From: Hyphomicrobiales bacterium
GTDB lineage: Bacteria > Pseudomonadota > Alphaproteobacteria > Rhizobiales > OSC116
Assembly (NCBI GenBank): GCA_013214705.1
Contig: JABSRZ010000004.1
Coordinates: forward strand, 1 to 64,000
DNA: 64,000 bases
Direction: 5' to 3'
Shown here: positions 9,574 to 19,426 of the stretch, in pieces
Layout of the letters: each line of letters begins with the position of its first letter
Numbering within the stretch: the first letter of the stretch is position 1
Position numbers and translations under genes: made by a program
The notes under the pieces: model-generated
What the model saw: only the letters and a program-made list of their open reading frames with translations
Database searches by the model: none
Told to the model about the DNA's origin: nothing

Positions 9574-11586
9574 ATGACAATACAAAAAATACTGATCGCC
9601 AATAGAGGCGAAATCGCCTGTCGGGTTATAAAAACCGCAAAATTAATGGGCATCAAAACCGTGGCGGTATATTCAGATGCCGACAAAAATTCGCTTCATG
9701 TCTCGATGGCCGATGAAGCCGTGCATATCGGCGCTTCGCCCGCCAGCGAATCCTATTTAATCATCGACAAAATTTTAGCTGCTTGCGAGCAAACAGGAGC
9801 AGACGCGGTGCACCCCGGCTATGGTTTTCTGTCCGAAAACGCGGCATTCGCCAAAGCTTTGGCCAAGGCCAATATCGCCTTCATTGGCCCTAATATAGAA
9901 GCCATCGAGGTGATGGGCGATAAAATTGCTAGCAAGCTATTTGCCGAACAAGCCAACGTGGACATCGTACCGGGCAATACCGAGCTTATGTTAAGCGCCG
10001 AACAGGCGGTTAAAACCGCTAACCAAGTTGGCTACCCGGTTATGATAAAAGCCTCCGCCGGTGGTGGTGGCAAGGGCATGCGCGTGGCATATAATGATGC
10101 CGAAGCTGCCCAAGGTTTCGCCTTAGCCAGAAGCGAAGCCAAGTCCAGTTTTGGTGATGACCGCATATTCATCGAAAAATTTATTGAAGACCCACGCCAC
10201 ATAGAAATTCAAGTGCTTGCTGACAAGCACGGCAATTGCATCTATTTAGCCGAGCGCGAATGTTCAATTCAACGGCGCAACCAAAAAGTGGTGGAGGAAG
10301 CCCCAAGTTCGTTTTTAACCGAAGCCACCCGCAAAAAAATGGGCGAGCAATCTGTCGCTTTGGCCAAAGCGGTCAATTATGAAAGCGCCGGCACGGTCGA
10401 ATTTATTGTCGATAAAAACCAGAATTTCTACTTTCTAGAAATGAACACACGGCTGCAAGTAGAACATCCGGTTACCGAATTAATAACCGGCATTGACCTC
10501 GTCGAGCAGATGATAAATATCGCTGCAGGTGATGAGCTAAAATTTAAGCAGGCCGATATAAAAATCGACGGCTGGGCGATAGAAAGCCGCATCTATGCCG
10601 AAGACCCCTTTCGCAATTTTCTGCCTTCCACCGGCCGCCTAACCAGCTATGCCCCGCCAAAAGAACAAGTCAATGATGGCATCACCATCCGCAATGACAC
10701 TGGCGTTTACGCGGGCGGCGAGATTGCCATATATTACGACCCGATGATCGCCAAATTATGCACCCATGCCCCCACACGTACTGCCGCAATTGCCGCCATG
10801 GCAGACGCGCTCGATCAATTCATCATTAGTGGCATTTCGCACAACATCCCATTTGTCGCCAGCCTGATGCAACACCCCGATTGGCTATCTGGCGACATTT
10901 CGACCAGTTTTATCGCCACACAATATCCCGATGGTTTTGATTGGGCGGATATGCCCATCGATATAGAGGCGCAATTCAGCGCCATTGCGGTGTTTTTAGA
11001 CCATAAATTTAACCGCCGAAAAAGCCATATATCGGTTAGCAATCGGCATAAAATATACCAAACATCCGACCAGCGCGTGGTGAAAATTAATGGCCACTAT
11101 ATCGATGCCCAGATCGAAAGTTCAGCCGATACAAGCTTGTCTATCCGCTGCCAAGAGCAAACATATAGTTTAATTTCCGAGTGGGATTTAGGTAACCCAC
11201 TATGGGTCGGCAACGTCAACGGCACAGCAAAATATTTCAAAATATCACCAATATTAAATGGCTTCGAAATCGAGCATAAAGCCTATAAAGCCAGCGTGCA
11301 TATATTGTCCAAACGCGAGGCCGAGCTGGACAGATTAATGCTGGAAAAAGTAGCACCAGATACCTCTAATTTGCTATTATGCCCCATGCCCGGCATGTTA
11401 AATTCAATAAATGTTATAGCCGGTGATGTGGTCGACATTGGCCAAGCCCTATGCGTGGTGGAGGCGATGAAGATGGAGAATATTTTGGTTGCCGAAAAAG
11501 CCGCCACCGTAAAACTGGTTAACTTTAAAGCCGGCGATAATTTGAAAATAGATGACGTGATTGTAGAATTTGAGATTGCTGATTAA
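9574..11586 (+). CDS. pccA: Propionyl-CoA carboxylase alpha subunit (biotin carboxylase + BCCP)
   Basis: The 670-aa protein opens with a biotin carboxylase domain (ILIANRGEIACRVIKTAK at about 6-23, ATP-grasp GGGGKGMRV, EFIEKFIEDPRHIEIQ region, FLEMNTRLQVEHPVTE) to about residue 450. A PCC-specific linker/BT region follows, and a C-terminal biotinyl domain with the lysine of VVEAMKMENIL. It carboxylates its own biotin using ATP and bicarbonate and works in an alpha6-beta6 complex with PccB. It links to the bio genes elsewhere in the window through its cofactor. Its end faces lipB with only 14 bases between. Confidence 0.94.
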   Translation: MTIQKILIANRGEIACRVIKTAKLMGIKTVAVYSDADKNSLHVSMADEAVHIGASPASESYLIIDKILAACEQTGADAVHPGYGFLSENAAFAKALAKANIAFIGPNIEAIEVMGDKIASKLFAEQANVDIVPGNTELMLSAEQAVKTANQVGYPVMIKASAGGGGKGMRVAYNDAEAAQGFALARSEAKSSFGDDRIFIEKFIEDPRHIEIQVLADKHGNCIYLAERECSIQRRNQKVVEEAPSSFLTEATRKKMGEQSVALAKAVNYESAGTVEFIVDKNQNFYFLEMNTRLQVEHPVTELITGIDLVEQMINIAAGDELKFKQADIKIDGWAIESRIYAEDPFRNFLPSTGRLTSYAPPKEQVNDGITIRNDTGVYAGGEIAIYYDPMIAKLCTHAPTRTAAIAAMADALDQFIISGISHNIPFVASLMQHPDWLSGDISTSFIATQYPDGFDWADMPIDIEAQFSAIAVFLDHKFNRRKSHISVSNRHKIYQTSDQRVVKINGHYIDAQIESSADTSLSIRCQEQTYSLISEWDLGNPLWVGNVNGTAKYFKISPILNGFEIEHKAYKASVHILSKREAELDRLMLEKVAPDTSNLLLCPMPGMLNSINVIAGDVVDIGQALCVVEAMKMENILVAEKAATVKLVNFKAGDNLKIDDVIVEFEIAD

Positions 11587-11600
11587 GCCCAAAACTAAAA

Positions 11601-12314
11601 CTAAGCTTTGTCGATCAGCCTAAGTTTACCGCCAAATATGGCTTTAAACTTGTCCATCAATACACCATCAAGGTCGGCCATGCTCACCGGCAAGCCAAGG
11701 TCGACCAAGCTCGTCACCCCATGGCCACTAATGCCACAAGGCACAATGCCGCTAAAATGCTCAAGCTCTGGCTCGACATTTATGCTAATGCCATGATAAC
11801 TAACCCATTTACGTAACCTGATGCCCAGCGCGGCTATTTTATCTTCTTTGCCCAAACTCAACGGTTCGCGCCTCACCCATACGCCAACACGGTCTTCGCG
11901 CCGCTCGCCATCAACGTTAAAAGCCGCTAAACTTTCTATAATCCAAGCCTCTAACGCGGCCACAAACATCCGCACATCTTTGCCGCGTTTGTTTAAGTTC
12001 AACATCACATAGACAATGCGCTGCCCCGGGCCATGATAAGTATATTCACCGCCCCGGCCAGTGTGATAAACCGCAAACCGCTTGGGCGTTAAGAGGTCTT
12101 TGTCCTCAGCACTTGTGCCCGCCGTATAAAGTGGTTCATGCTCCACAAACCAGATCAATTCATTCGAATCACCCGCCGCTATTTGAGCCGCTTTGTCCTG
12201 CATAAATTGCTCAGCATATGTATAATCTGTCAAACCAGATGAAATAAGGCAATCAACGCTATGATTTGCAAATAATTTGGAGGTTTTTATGATTTCGTCT
12301 CTTGAATTAACCAT
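11601..12314 (-). CDS. lipB: Lipoyl(octanoyl) transferase
   Basis: This 237-aa protein matches LipB, which moves octanoyl from acyl carrier protein to lipoyl domains of 2-oxoacid dehydrogenases and GcvH. Visible signatures are [37 protein letters not shown], the catalytic lysine region [19 protein letters not shown], and the nucleophilic cysteine in [15 protein letters not shown]. It is convergent with pccA and divergent from the FliN-like gene, so it is probably monocistronic. LipA is not in the window. Confidence 0.95.
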   Translation of the reverse strand: MVNSRDEIIKTSKLFANHSVDCLISSGLTDYTYAEQFMQDKAAQIAAGDSNELIWFVEHEPLYTAGTSAEDKDLLTPKRFAVYHTGRGGEYTYHGPGQRIVYVMLNLNKRGKDVRMFVAALEAWIIESLAAFNVDGERREDRVGVWVRREPLSLGKEDKIAALGIRLRKWVSYHGISINVEPELEHFSGIVPCGISGHGVTSLVDLGLPVSMADLDGVLMDKFKAIFGGKLRLIDKA

Positions 12315-12379
12315 CTATTTACCATATTGAAAGCATTAGTTATTAATATAAATCATCGCCAATTATCAATTGTTAACAT

Positions 12380-12613
12380 ATGTCATATCTAAACAATATT
12401 AAAATTGACCTCTCAGTGGTTTTAGGCCGCTCCAAAATGCAAGTGCATCAGTTGCTGCGTTTAGGCCGGGGCGCGATTATCGACCTAGATACCAATGAAA
12501 ATGGCGAAGTGGATATTTTGGCCAATGACCAAATTGTCGCGCGCGGCGAAATCATTGTGGTTGATGACGCAATATCCATTAAAATCACCGAAAAAATCGC
12601 CAAATTCTTTTAG
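12380..12613 (+). CDS. FliN/SpoA-domain protein, orphan flagellar C-ring-like
   Basis: This 77-aa protein consists essentially of one SpoA (FliN/FliM C-terminal) domain: LSVVLGRSKMQVHQLLRLGRG near the start and IVARGEIIVVDDAISIKITE at the end. FliN builds the lower C-ring of the flagellar switch, and the same fold occurs in type III secretion. It lacks the N-terminal extension of most FliN proteins and no flagellar gene is nearby. No convincing Shine-Dalgarno precedes the ATG (TTAACAT), so translation may be weak or leaderless. The domain call is firm, but a flagellar role is only likely. Confidence 0.75.
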   Translation: MSYLNNIKIDLSVVLGRSKMQVHQLLRLGRGAIIDLDTNENGEVDILANDQIVARGEIIVVDDAISIKITEKIAKFF

Positions 12614-12620
12614 TCTAGCG

Positions 12621-13646
12621 TTAACGATTTTCGAATTTTTCTAACACCAAATCACCGGCTTCTTCATCAAACCCAAATGAGTGGAATGAGTTTTTAATGT
12701 GCCCAGAAATCGGCGCCGTAATTTCGAATATCTCACCATTAGACGGGTGGGGAATTTTGATATGCCGCGCGTGCAAATGCAATTTACGCGAAATCTCACC
12801 ACCAATATGCGCGTCTGTGCCGCCATATTTACCGTCACCCACTATTACATTGCCCATTTCTGCCATATGCACCCGTAGTTGATGTGTGCGGCCGGTAATT
12901 GGTCGCAACACCATAAAGCTAGCCAAAGCTGGCACACTGGCGACAGTGGCAAACAATGTGATGGCCGATTTGGCATTTTCATGGCCTTTGGCATCTTCTT
13001 CTGCGGCAATTATTTTTTCATGGCCTTTAGTGCCTAACTTAACCAAAGGCATGTTAATTTTGCCTTCACGCAGCCTTGGCACGCCATTCACAATCGCCCA
13101 ATAGTATTTTTCTGTGGTTTTGGTCTGAAATTGCTTAGTCAGCTTTTGCGCCGCCACTCGCGTGCGGGCGATGAGCAACAGGCCAGATGTATCTTTGTCT
13201 AACCGATGCACCAATTTAGGCTTTTCGGTTAAATCATATTTCAGCGCATCTAACATGCCGTCTATATGGCGTTTGGTATTAGAGCCGCCCTGCACTGCCA
13301 AACCAGATGGCTTGTTAAGCACAATTAAATGGTCATCAATGTGCAGCACCATATTCTGCATATAATAAATATCATCTTGATGCAGCTCAGATGGCGGTTT
13401 TTTGTCGTAAATACGAACCTCCAAATTCAGCGGCGGCACCCGAATAATTTGCTCAGCTTCAACTCGTGTGTTGCTTTTGGCGCGTTTGCCATCAACCCGA
13501 ATATGCCCTTTGCGCAACAACTTTTGCAACATACCAAACGTCACATCGGGGTAATGCTCTTTAAACCAGCGGTCTAAACGCATTTCATGTTCATCTGCCA
13601 ATACGGCAATTTTGGCGACACCGCCAGTAGATTTAATCTCACTCAT
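12621..13646 (-). CDS. rluC: RluA/RluC family 23S rRNA pseudouridine synthase
   Basis: At 341 aa it has an N-terminal S4 RNA-binding domain (RLDRWFKEHYPDVTFGMLQK, about 23-42) and a pseudouridine synthase domain with the catalytic aspartate in VHRLDKDTSGLLLIA and the later GRTHQLRVHMAEMG. It isomerises uridines in 23S rRNA; RluC versus RluD specificity is judged from context and is less certain. Its ATG shares one base with the TAA of crcB (TAATG), so the two are translationally coupled. Confidence 0.88.
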   Translation of the reverse strand: MSEIKSTGGVAKIAVLADEHEMRLDRWFKEHYPDVTFGMLQKLLRKGHIRVDGKRAKSNTRVEAEQIIRVPPLNLEVRIYDKKPPSELHQDDIYYMQNMVLHIDDHLIVLNKPSGLAVQGGSNTKRHIDGMLDALKYDLTEKPKLVHRLDKDTSGLLLIARTRVAAQKLTKQFQTKTTEKYYWAIVNGVPRLREGKINMPLVKLGTKGHEKIIAAEEDAKGHENAKSAITLFATVASVPALASFMVLRPITGRTHQLRVHMAEMGNVIVGDGKYGGTDAHIGGEISRKLHLHARHIKIPHPSNGEIFEITAPISGHIKNSFHSFGFDEEAGDLVLEKFENR

Positions 13647-14047
13647 TAGGTGACACTCCGTGTAATATATATCGCCAAAATAAGCGCCGATATAGACAAT
13701 AGAAAACTAAACGCGATGTATGACAATGCGCCAATATAGGCTTGGCGTTCAATCATTTGCCAAGCATCCAACGAAAAGGCGCTAAAAGTGGTAAACCCAC
13801 CCAATATGCCGGTCATTAAAAATACCCGCAAATATTCGCTCATACCTTGGCCAACATTTAACCGTTCGGCAAACAATACGAATAATATTCCCATCAAAAA
13901 TGAGCCTAATATATTCACAATTAATGTGCCATAAGGCAGGGCAGAACCCCATATATTTGCCGCAACCTGCGTGGTTATATAGCGCAATGCCGCGCCAATA
14001 GCTCCGCCCAATGCTGCACTGATGGCATATCCAAACAATTTGTTCAC
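13646..14047 (-). CDS. crcB: CrcB/Fluc fluoride channel
   Basis: This 133-aa protein has four hydrophobic helices and the Fluc signatures GGAIGAALRY near the N-terminus, GTLIVNILGSFLMG with its conserved Asn, and GGFTTFSAFSLDA with the Phe-box and sodium-site region. Dual-topology CrcB proteins dimerise to export fluoride. It lies between rarA (10-base gap) and rluC (1-base overlap), probably in one operon. No crcB-type fluoride riboswitch was seen, as expected for an internal operon gene. Confidence 0.93.
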   Translation of the reverse strand: MNKLFGYAISAALGGAIGAALRYITTQVAANIWGSALPYGTLIVNILGSFLMGILFVLFAERLNVGQGMSEYLRVFLMTGILGGFTTFSAFSLDAWQMIERQAYIGALSYIAFSFLLSISALILAIYITRSVT

Positions 14048-14057
14048 TCTTTATAGT

Positions 14058-15365
14058 TTAGCTGTTTCTTTCTTTGCGCAGCTTATGCCACCAATTGAGT
14101 CGTTTGGCAATGTCTCTCTCAAAACCACGCTCCACTGGTTGATAAAACTGCGCCCTTTCCACCTCATCCGGAAAATATTCCTGACCCGAAAACGCATCAG
14201 GGCAATCATGGTCATATTGGTAACCATCCTTATAACCTTGGTCTTTCATCAATTGTGTGGGGGCGTTTAATATATGTTTTGGCGGCATATAATTGCCATG
14301 CTGTTTAACAAAACTACGCGCTTGATTATAAGCGACGGTGACTGCGTTAGATTTCGGCGCTGTGGTCACATAGATCAAGGCCTGCGCCAAGGCTAGCTCG
14401 CCCTCGGGGCTGCCCAAAAACTCATAAGCATCTCTAGCCGCCATGCATTGCACTAGGGCTTGCGGGTCAGCCATCCCCACCTCTTCAGATGCCATGCGCA
14501 CAATGCGCCGCGCCAAAAACCGCGGGCTTTCACCCGCATCTAACATGCGCCCAAACCAATATAATGCACCGTCAACATCACTGCCACGTACCGATTTATG
14601 CAAAGCGCTAATCAGGTTATAATGGCCGTCTTTATTTTTATCATAATTGGCCGCGCGCTTTTGCAACAATAATTGTAATGTTTCGGCATCAATCGGCTTG
14701 TCGACATGATTAACTGCAAATAATTGCTCCAGCATATTCAGCAAAGACCGCCCATCGCCATCGGCCATATTCAGCAGCATATCCAATGCGCCATCTTCAA
14801 TATTTAAAGCAATCTCTTCCAATTCCTCGGCACGCATAACCAATTGTTCAAGCTCAGCATTCTCAAGCCTGTCTAGCACCATCACTTGGCATCTAGATAA
14901 TAAAGCGGCATTCAAATCAAAACTTGGGTTCTCGGTCGTGGCCCCAAATAAAATGATCGTACCATCTTCAATATAAGGTAAAAACATATCTTGTTGGCTG
15001 CGGTTAAAACGGTGTATTTCATCGACAAATAACAAGGTCGATTTGCCTTCCTGATGGCGCATTTTGGCCGCGGCAAATATTTTTTTCAAATCCGCAACGC
15101 CAGACTGTATGGCGCTTAACTGCTCCAAATACATATCTGTTTGTTTGGCAACAATGCGCGCCAAGGTGGTTTTGCCAGTGCCGGGCGGCCCCCAAAAAAT
15201 TATCGACGGTATGCGTCCACTATTTAGCAGTTTAATTAAGCTGCCATTGGCGCCAACCAGCTTTTCTTGCCCCACCACTTCGCTTAATTCTTGCGGGCGA
15301 ATGCGGTCGGCCAATGGGCGTTTTAGCGCCTCGGGCGCCACGTCTTTTAAAAATAAATCACTCAC
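14058..15365 (-). CDS. rarA: Replication-associated recombination protein A (AAA+ ATPase)
   Basis: This 435-aa clamp-loader-like AAA+ ATPase has Walker A GPPGTGKTTLARIVAKQ, Walker B TLLFVDEIHRFNRSQQD, sensor region GATTENPSF, and the C-terminal RarA/MgsA domain (GSDVDGALYWFGRMLDAGE, ARRIVRMASEEVG, GYKYDHD-like end). RarA acts at stalled replication forks with SSB and in recombination. It begins 33 bases downstream of the degQ-like gene, so a degQ-rarA-crcB-rluC transcript is plausible. Confidence 0.94.
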   Translation of the reverse strand: MSDLFLKDVAPEALKRPLADRIRPQELSEVVGQEKLVGANGSLIKLLNSGRIPSIIFWGPPGTGKTTLARIVAKQTDMYLEQLSAIQSGVADLKKIFAAAKMRHQEGKSTLLFVDEIHRFNRSQQDMFLPYIEDGTIILFGATTENPSFDLNAALLSRCQVMVLDRLENAELEQLVMRAEELEEIALNIEDGALDMLLNMADGDGRSLLNMLEQLFAVNHVDKPIDAETLQLLLQKRAANYDKNKDGHYNLISALHKSVRGSDVDGALYWFGRMLDAGESPRFLARRIVRMASEEVGMADPQALVQCMAARDAYEFLGSPEGELALAQALIYVTTAPKSNAVTVAYNQARSFVKQHGNYMPPKHILNAPTQLMKDQGYKDGYQYDHDCPDAFSGQEYFPDEVERAQFYQPVERGFERDIAKRLNWWHKLRKERNS

Positions 15366-15398
15366 TATTGCACCCGTTTTACAAGCTTTCTAAGGCTG

Positions 15399-16793
15399 TT
15401 AACCGTTAACAATCGAGTTTATAACCCGGCCACCACGATTGATAGAAAACCGCCAGAATTTTTTGCCATAGCTAACTTCTGTCAGCAAGTCGCCCACGCG
15501 CCTAATTTTAACGTTAGAAATAGACACTATAATGTCGCCAATTTTAAAGCCAAACCTTTGCGCCACACTGCCTATTTCTATATGGCTGATGATAACGCCT
15601 TCGCTGTCCAATGGCAAAGACATTTCTTCGGCAACGGCTGGCGATATATTCACCACTTCAATGCCAGCAAATGGGTTATTGCCGTCAATGACCGTCTGTC
15701 GACGCGGCGGGTTTTCTGGCGCCACCACCATATTTACCGATATTTCTATTATTTCATCATCCCGCAATACCGAAAACACCGAAACCGAGCCGATAAATTT
15801 TTGGCTCAATTGATAGCCAAATTGCTCTTCATTGATAATTTTTTTGCCGTCCATAGCAATGATTAAATCACCACGTTGTATACCAGACTGGTATAGCGGC
15901 GCATCATTGAGGCCACTTAATACCAGCACCCCTTCGGGTTTTTCCAACCCTAAACTCAGAGCAATTTCATTGTTTAAAGATTGCAACTTCGCCCCCATCC
16001 ATGGCCGCTGCACCCTATTGCCAATTTTTGCCGCGTTCACCACCAGTTTGACCATATTGGCGGGAATGGCAAAGCCAATGCCGTTAGAGCCACCACTGCG
16101 CGAAAATATGGCCGTATTCACCCCAATTAACCGCCCCAAACTATCAACCAAGGCCCCGCCGCTATTGCCGGGGTTTATCGCCGCATCAGTCTGGATGAAA
16201 AACTGAAAATCAGATATGCCGATATTGGTGCGCGCCACTGCCGAAACAATGCCGCTGGTTACGGTTTGCCCAACCCCAAATGGGTTGCCAAGTGCCAGAG
16301 TTAAATCACCAACTTCGACAGCGTCGCTATCGGCAAAAATAATATGCTCAAATTCAATATCTTTGTCGGCTATAATTTCTAGCACAGCCAAGTCACTGCG
16401 CTCATCTTTTAATATCACTCGGGCTTCATATTCTCTAAAATCGGCCAATACCACGCGTATTTTTGTGCCACCCTCAATCACATGATAATTGGTCACAATT
16501 GTGCCCTTGGCATCGACAATAATGCCACTGCCTAAAGATTTTTGCACTCTAGGTTGGCTGCGACCAAACTGGCCGCCAAAAAATTGCTCGAAAAAAGAAT
16601 TATTGCTAAATATTGACCGCTGTCCAGCCACAACTTTGCTCGAAAATACATTCACCACCGTTGGCGATACTTTTTTTACCGTTTTCGAAAACGACAATTG
16701 AATTTCTGCATGAGATTCAGGCAAGCGTTTATCTGCCGCCAACACCCAACCATAACTTGCCAACACTATAATTGCGGTTAAAAATATACGCAT
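15399..16793 (-). CDS. DegP/DegQ-type periplasmic serine protease
   Basis: The 464-aa protein starts with a signal peptide (MRIFLTAIIVLASYGWVLA). A trypsin-like domain follows with the catalytic triad visible as TNYHVIEGG (His), DERSDLAVLEI (Asp) and NPGNSGGALVD (Ser), then two PDZ domains (GVLVLSGLNDAPLYQSGIQR and GVIISHIEIGSVAQRFGFK). It is a Do-family protease/chaperone for misfolded envelope proteins. DegP, DegQ and MucD cannot be separated from sequence here. A strong terminator at 16879-16907 isolates it from rplQ upstream. Confidence 0.92.
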   Translation of the reverse strand: MRIFLTAIIVLASYGWVLAADKRLPESHAEIQLSFSKTVKKVSPTVVNVFSSKVVAGQRSIFSNNSFFEQFFGGQFGRSQPRVQKSLGSGIIVDAKGTIVTNYHVIEGGTKIRVVLADFREYEARVILKDERSDLAVLEIIADKDIEFEHIIFADSDAVEVGDLTLALGNPFGVGQTVTSGIVSAVARTNIGISDFQFFIQTDAAINPGNSGGALVDSLGRLIGVNTAIFSRSGGSNGIGFAIPANMVKLVVNAAKIGNRVQRPWMGAKLQSLNNEIALSLGLEKPEGVLVLSGLNDAPLYQSGIQRGDLIIAMDGKKIINEEQFGYQLSQKFIGSVSVFSVLRDDEIIEISVNMVVAPENPPRRQTVIDGNNPFAGIEVVNISPAVAEEMSLPLDSEGVIISHIEIGSVAQRFGFKIGDIIVSISNVKIRRVGDLLTEVSYGKKFWRFSINRGGRVINSIVNG

Positions 16794-16878
16794 AAATAAC
16801 TCCTGTAATTGTCACCCCAATATAGTTGAAATTTAGGCGAAATTAAGTCAGACGATATATTTTCAATTAATTTTAGGC

Positions 16879-16907
16879 AAAAAAAAGATGGCTATAAGCC
16901 ATCTTTT
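16879..16907 (-). terminator. Intrinsic terminator of the ribosomal protein block, after rplQ
   Basis: On the minus strand, AAAAGATGGCT-tat-AGCCATCTTTT forms an 11-bp perfect stem with a 3-base loop, and the T-tract continues to eight T residues. It lies 23-51 bases after the rplQ stop and ends the long minus-strand cluster before the degQ-like gene. Confidence 0.92.
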
Positions 16908-16929
16908 CAAAATCATATATGATCAGCAA

Positions 16930-17352
16930 TTACGCTGCGTCTTGATTTGCATCTTGGTCTTGCGTTGGGCCAGAATCTTTACCCTTAGCAGATACATCAC
17001 GGTCTACCAGCTCAATAACTGCCATTGGCGCATTATCACCATAACGGAAGCCAGCTTTAAGCACGCGGGTGTAACCGCCGTTACGTTCTGCATAACGTGG
17101 GCCCAAAACATCAAACAATTTTTTAGCTTGTTCTTTATCGCGCATTTTAGCAATCGCGTGGCGACGTGCATGCAAGTCACCTTTTTTACCAAGTGTGATA
17201 AGACGGTCAACAATGGCACGAAGTTCTTTGGCTTTTGGCAAAGTGGTCGTGATTTGTTCATGTTTAATCAGTGCAGCCGCCATGTTTGCAAATAATGCTT
17301 TACGGTGACTAGCGGTTCTATTTAATTTACGGCCTTTTAAGCGATGACGCAT
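16930..17352 (-). CDS. rplQ: 50S ribosomal protein L17
   Basis: The 140-aa product begins [20 protein letters not shown], the hallmark of bacterial L17, with KRAKELR-like and [20 protein letters not shown] motifs after it and an acidic/Gln-rich tail ([13 protein letters not shown]). It is a large-subunit protein near the peptide exit tunnel. It is the last gene of the block, after rpoA with a 36-base gap, and is followed by a terminator. Confidence 0.98.
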   Translation of the reverse strand: MRHRLKGRKLNRTASHRKALFANMAAALIKHEQITTTLPKAKELRAIVDRLITLGKKGDLHARRHAIAKMRDKEQAKKLFDVLGPRYAERNGGYTRVLKAGFRYGDNAPMAVIELVDRDVSAKGKDSGPTQDQDANQDAA

Positions 17353-17388
17353 TTTAGGTCTCCTTAATTTACGTTAGGTGTTTAAAAC

Positions 17389-18405
17389 CTAAAAACGTTC
17401 TTCAAATTTTTTCGCAAGATCTTCGATATTCTCAGGCGGCCAGTTTGGCACGTCCATACCAAGATGGAGACCCATCTGAGCGAGAACTTCTTTAATCTCA
17501 TTTAATGACTTACGACCAAAGTTAGGTGTGCGTAGCATTTCTGCTTCTGTTTTAAGAATAAGATCGCCAATATAAACGATGTTATCATTTTTAAGACAGT
17601 TAGCCGAACGAACGCTAAGCTCTAATTCATCAACTTTCTTCAGCAGCGCAGGGTTAAAGGCAAGGTCTGGGCTTGGCTCTTCAACTTCTTTCACTTCTGG
17701 TTCTTCAAAGTTTACAAATACTTGCAGTTGATCTTGGATGATACGAGCCGAAAACGCCACAGCGTCTTCAGGGCTAATCACGCCATTGGTTTCAACTTCA
17801 AGCGTAAGCTTATCATAATCTAGCACTTGGCCTTCGCGTGTGTCTTCCACTTTGTAAGACACTTTGCGCACGGGGCTAAACAAACTATCTACAGGTATAA
17901 AACCAACCGGGCTATCCTCAGTACGGTTTTCGACAGCTGTCACATAGCCTTTGCCAGTTTCAACTGTAAATTCCATACGCAAATGGCCACCTTCATCCAA
18001 ATTACAGATGAAATGTTCAGGGTTAAGCACCTCAATGTCAGAACCGGCTTCAATATCACCAGCTGTAACAACACAAGGGCCTTGCTTGTCTATAATCATG
18101 CGCTTAACAGATTCGCTGTGTTGAGCCACAGCGATTTCTTTAATGTTAAGCACCACATTGGCCACGTCTTCACGAACACCTGAAATAGATGAAAATTCGT
18201 GCAGCACGCTATCAATTTGCACACCCGTAACCGCTGCACCTTGCAACGATGATAAAAGCACACGGCGCAAAGCATTACCAAGTGTTAAGCCATAACCACG
18301 TTCAAGCGGTTCGACAACAATCTTAGCAAATTTGCGCGGATCATGGCCAGGAACCACTTCAATTTTTGTAGGCTTGATAAGCTCTTGCCAGTTTTTCTGG
18401 ATCAC
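17389..18405 (-). CDS. rpoA: RNA polymerase alpha subunit
   Basis: At 338 aa it has the usual two domains. The N-terminal assembly domain includes [20 protein letters not shown] and [17 protein letters not shown]. The C-terminal alpha-CTD includes [16 protein letters not shown] and the [15 protein letters not shown] helix that contacts UP elements and activators. It lies between rpsK and rplQ, the standard order of the alpha operon. Confidence 0.98.
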   Translation of the reverse strand: MIQKNWQELIKPTKIEVVPGHDPRKFAKIVVEPLERGYGLTLGNALRRVLLSSLQGAAVTGVQIDSVLHEFSSISGVREDVANVVLNIKEIAVAQHSESVKRMIIDKQGPCVVTAGDIEAGSDIEVLNPEHFICNLDEGGHLRMEFTVETGKGYVTAVENRTEDSPVGFIPVDSLFSPVRKVSYKVEDTREGQVLDYDKLTLEVETNGVISPEDAVAFSARIIQDQLQVFVNFEEPEVKEVEEPSPDLAFNPALLKKVDELELSVRSANCLKNDNIVYIGDLILKTEAEMLRTPNFGRKSLNEIKEVLAQMGLHLGMDVPNWPPENIEDLAKKFEERF

Positions 18406-18454
18406 AATAAAACCCTTTCGGACAATAAATATATACCACTAACGTGGCAACGTA

Positions 18455-18844
18455 TTAAATACGACGACGTTTTGGAGGACGACAGCCATTATGTGGAATT
18501 GGTGTTACATCACGAATAGATGTAATTTGAAAACCAATCGATTGAAGCGCGCGCAATGCACTTTCACGGCCAGAACCTGGACCCTTAACTTCAACTTCAA
18601 GCGTTTTCATACCATGTTCTTGTGCTTTACGACCAGCATCTTCAGCAGCAACCTGTGCGGCATAAGGGGTAGATTTACGAGAACCCTTAAAACCCATGGT
18701 GCCAGCGGACGACCATGCCACTGTATTGCCCTGAACATCACTTATGGTGATCATTGTATTATTAAATGTAGAATTTACATGCACAACACCAGAGGCAATA
18801 TTTTTGCGCTCACGGCGCCTAACTTTTACTTTTTCTTTAGCCAT
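18455..18844 (-). CDS. rpsK: 30S ribosomal protein S11
   Basis: The 129-aa protein shows the S11 signatures [36 protein letters not shown] and the conserved C-terminal [17 protein letters not shown]11 sits on the platform of the small subunit. It follows rpsM after 15 bases. Confidence 0.98.
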   Translation of the reverse strand: MAKEKVKVRRRERKNIASGVVHVNSTFNNTMITISDVQGNTVAWSSAGTMGFKGSRKSTPYAAQVAAEDAGRKAQEHGMKTLEVEVKGPGSGRESALRALQSIGFQITSIRDVTPIPHNGCRPPKRRRI

Positions 18845-18859
18845 TAAACTAAACCTCTA

Positions 18860-19228
18860 TTATTTCTTCTTGCCAGCGATAGCAACGGCAGGGCCCTTGC
18901 GTGTGCGTGCGTTGTTTTTAGTGTTTTGACCACGAACTGGCAAACCACGACGGTGACGAAGACCACGGTAACAACCAAGGTCCATCAAGCGTTTAATGTT
19001 CATCGAAACTTCACGACGCAAATCACCTTCTACAAGATGGTCAGCATCAATAGCTTCACGAATTTTAATGACGTCTTGGTCAGACAATTGGTTTACGCGT
19101 ACTTCGCGGGCAATGCCCACTTTTTCGCAAATTTGTTTGGCACCATGCGTACCAATACCATGAATATATGTGAGCGCAATCTCGACACGTTTACCTGTCG
19201 GAATGTTCACACCTGAAATACGAGCCAC
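18860..19228 (-). CDS. rpsM: 30S ribosomal protein S13
   Basis: The 122-aa product starts [20 protein letters not shown] and has the helix-two-turn-helix region [17 protein letters not shown], the [20 protein letters not shown] motif and the basic tail [17 protein letters not shown]. It contacts the P-site tRNA and L5. It is first in the alpha operon, with a 198-base spacer before it that may hold a promoter and leader. Confidence 0.98.
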   Translation of the reverse strand: MARISGVNIPTGKRVEIALTYIHGIGTHGAKQICEKVGIAREVRVNQLSDQDVIKIREAIDADHLVEGDLRREVSMNIKRLMDLGCYRGLRHRRGLPVRGQNTKNNARTRKGPAVAIAGKKK

Positions 19229-19379
19229 GTGTTATTCTCCTTATAATTTAGCCACCCGTCTATCACGTTATAAAAGTCGGGGCAGCCAAATGCCGCTATT
19301 TTTACGGCAGTTCAACCAGTAGAACACCTTGTCGATTCAAAAAATCAACAACATGTTCCGTTTTTTCTATTGTGGATGC

Positions 19380-19409
19380 CTTGTAAAGGATTCCATACCC
19401 CTTAGTCAA
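19380..19409 (-). promoter_or_regulatory. Possible promoter for rpsM-rpsK-rpoA-rplQ
   Basis: Minus-strand TTGACT (19404-19409) and TACAAG (19380-19385) are 18 bases apart, just after the adk stop. A transcript from here would have a leader of about 145 bases, room for autoregulatory structure as in the S4-controlled alpha operon of E. coli. Only a small TGCCG/CGGCA hairpin (about 19291-19309) was seen. Weak evidence. Confidence 0.35.
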
Positions 19410-19426
19410 CAACAAACAATAAATAA

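Noticed and set aside
19229-19426. rpmJ (L36) between secY/adk and rpsM
   Set aside because: No short frame with the L36 cysteine/histidine motif exists in the spacer on either strand.
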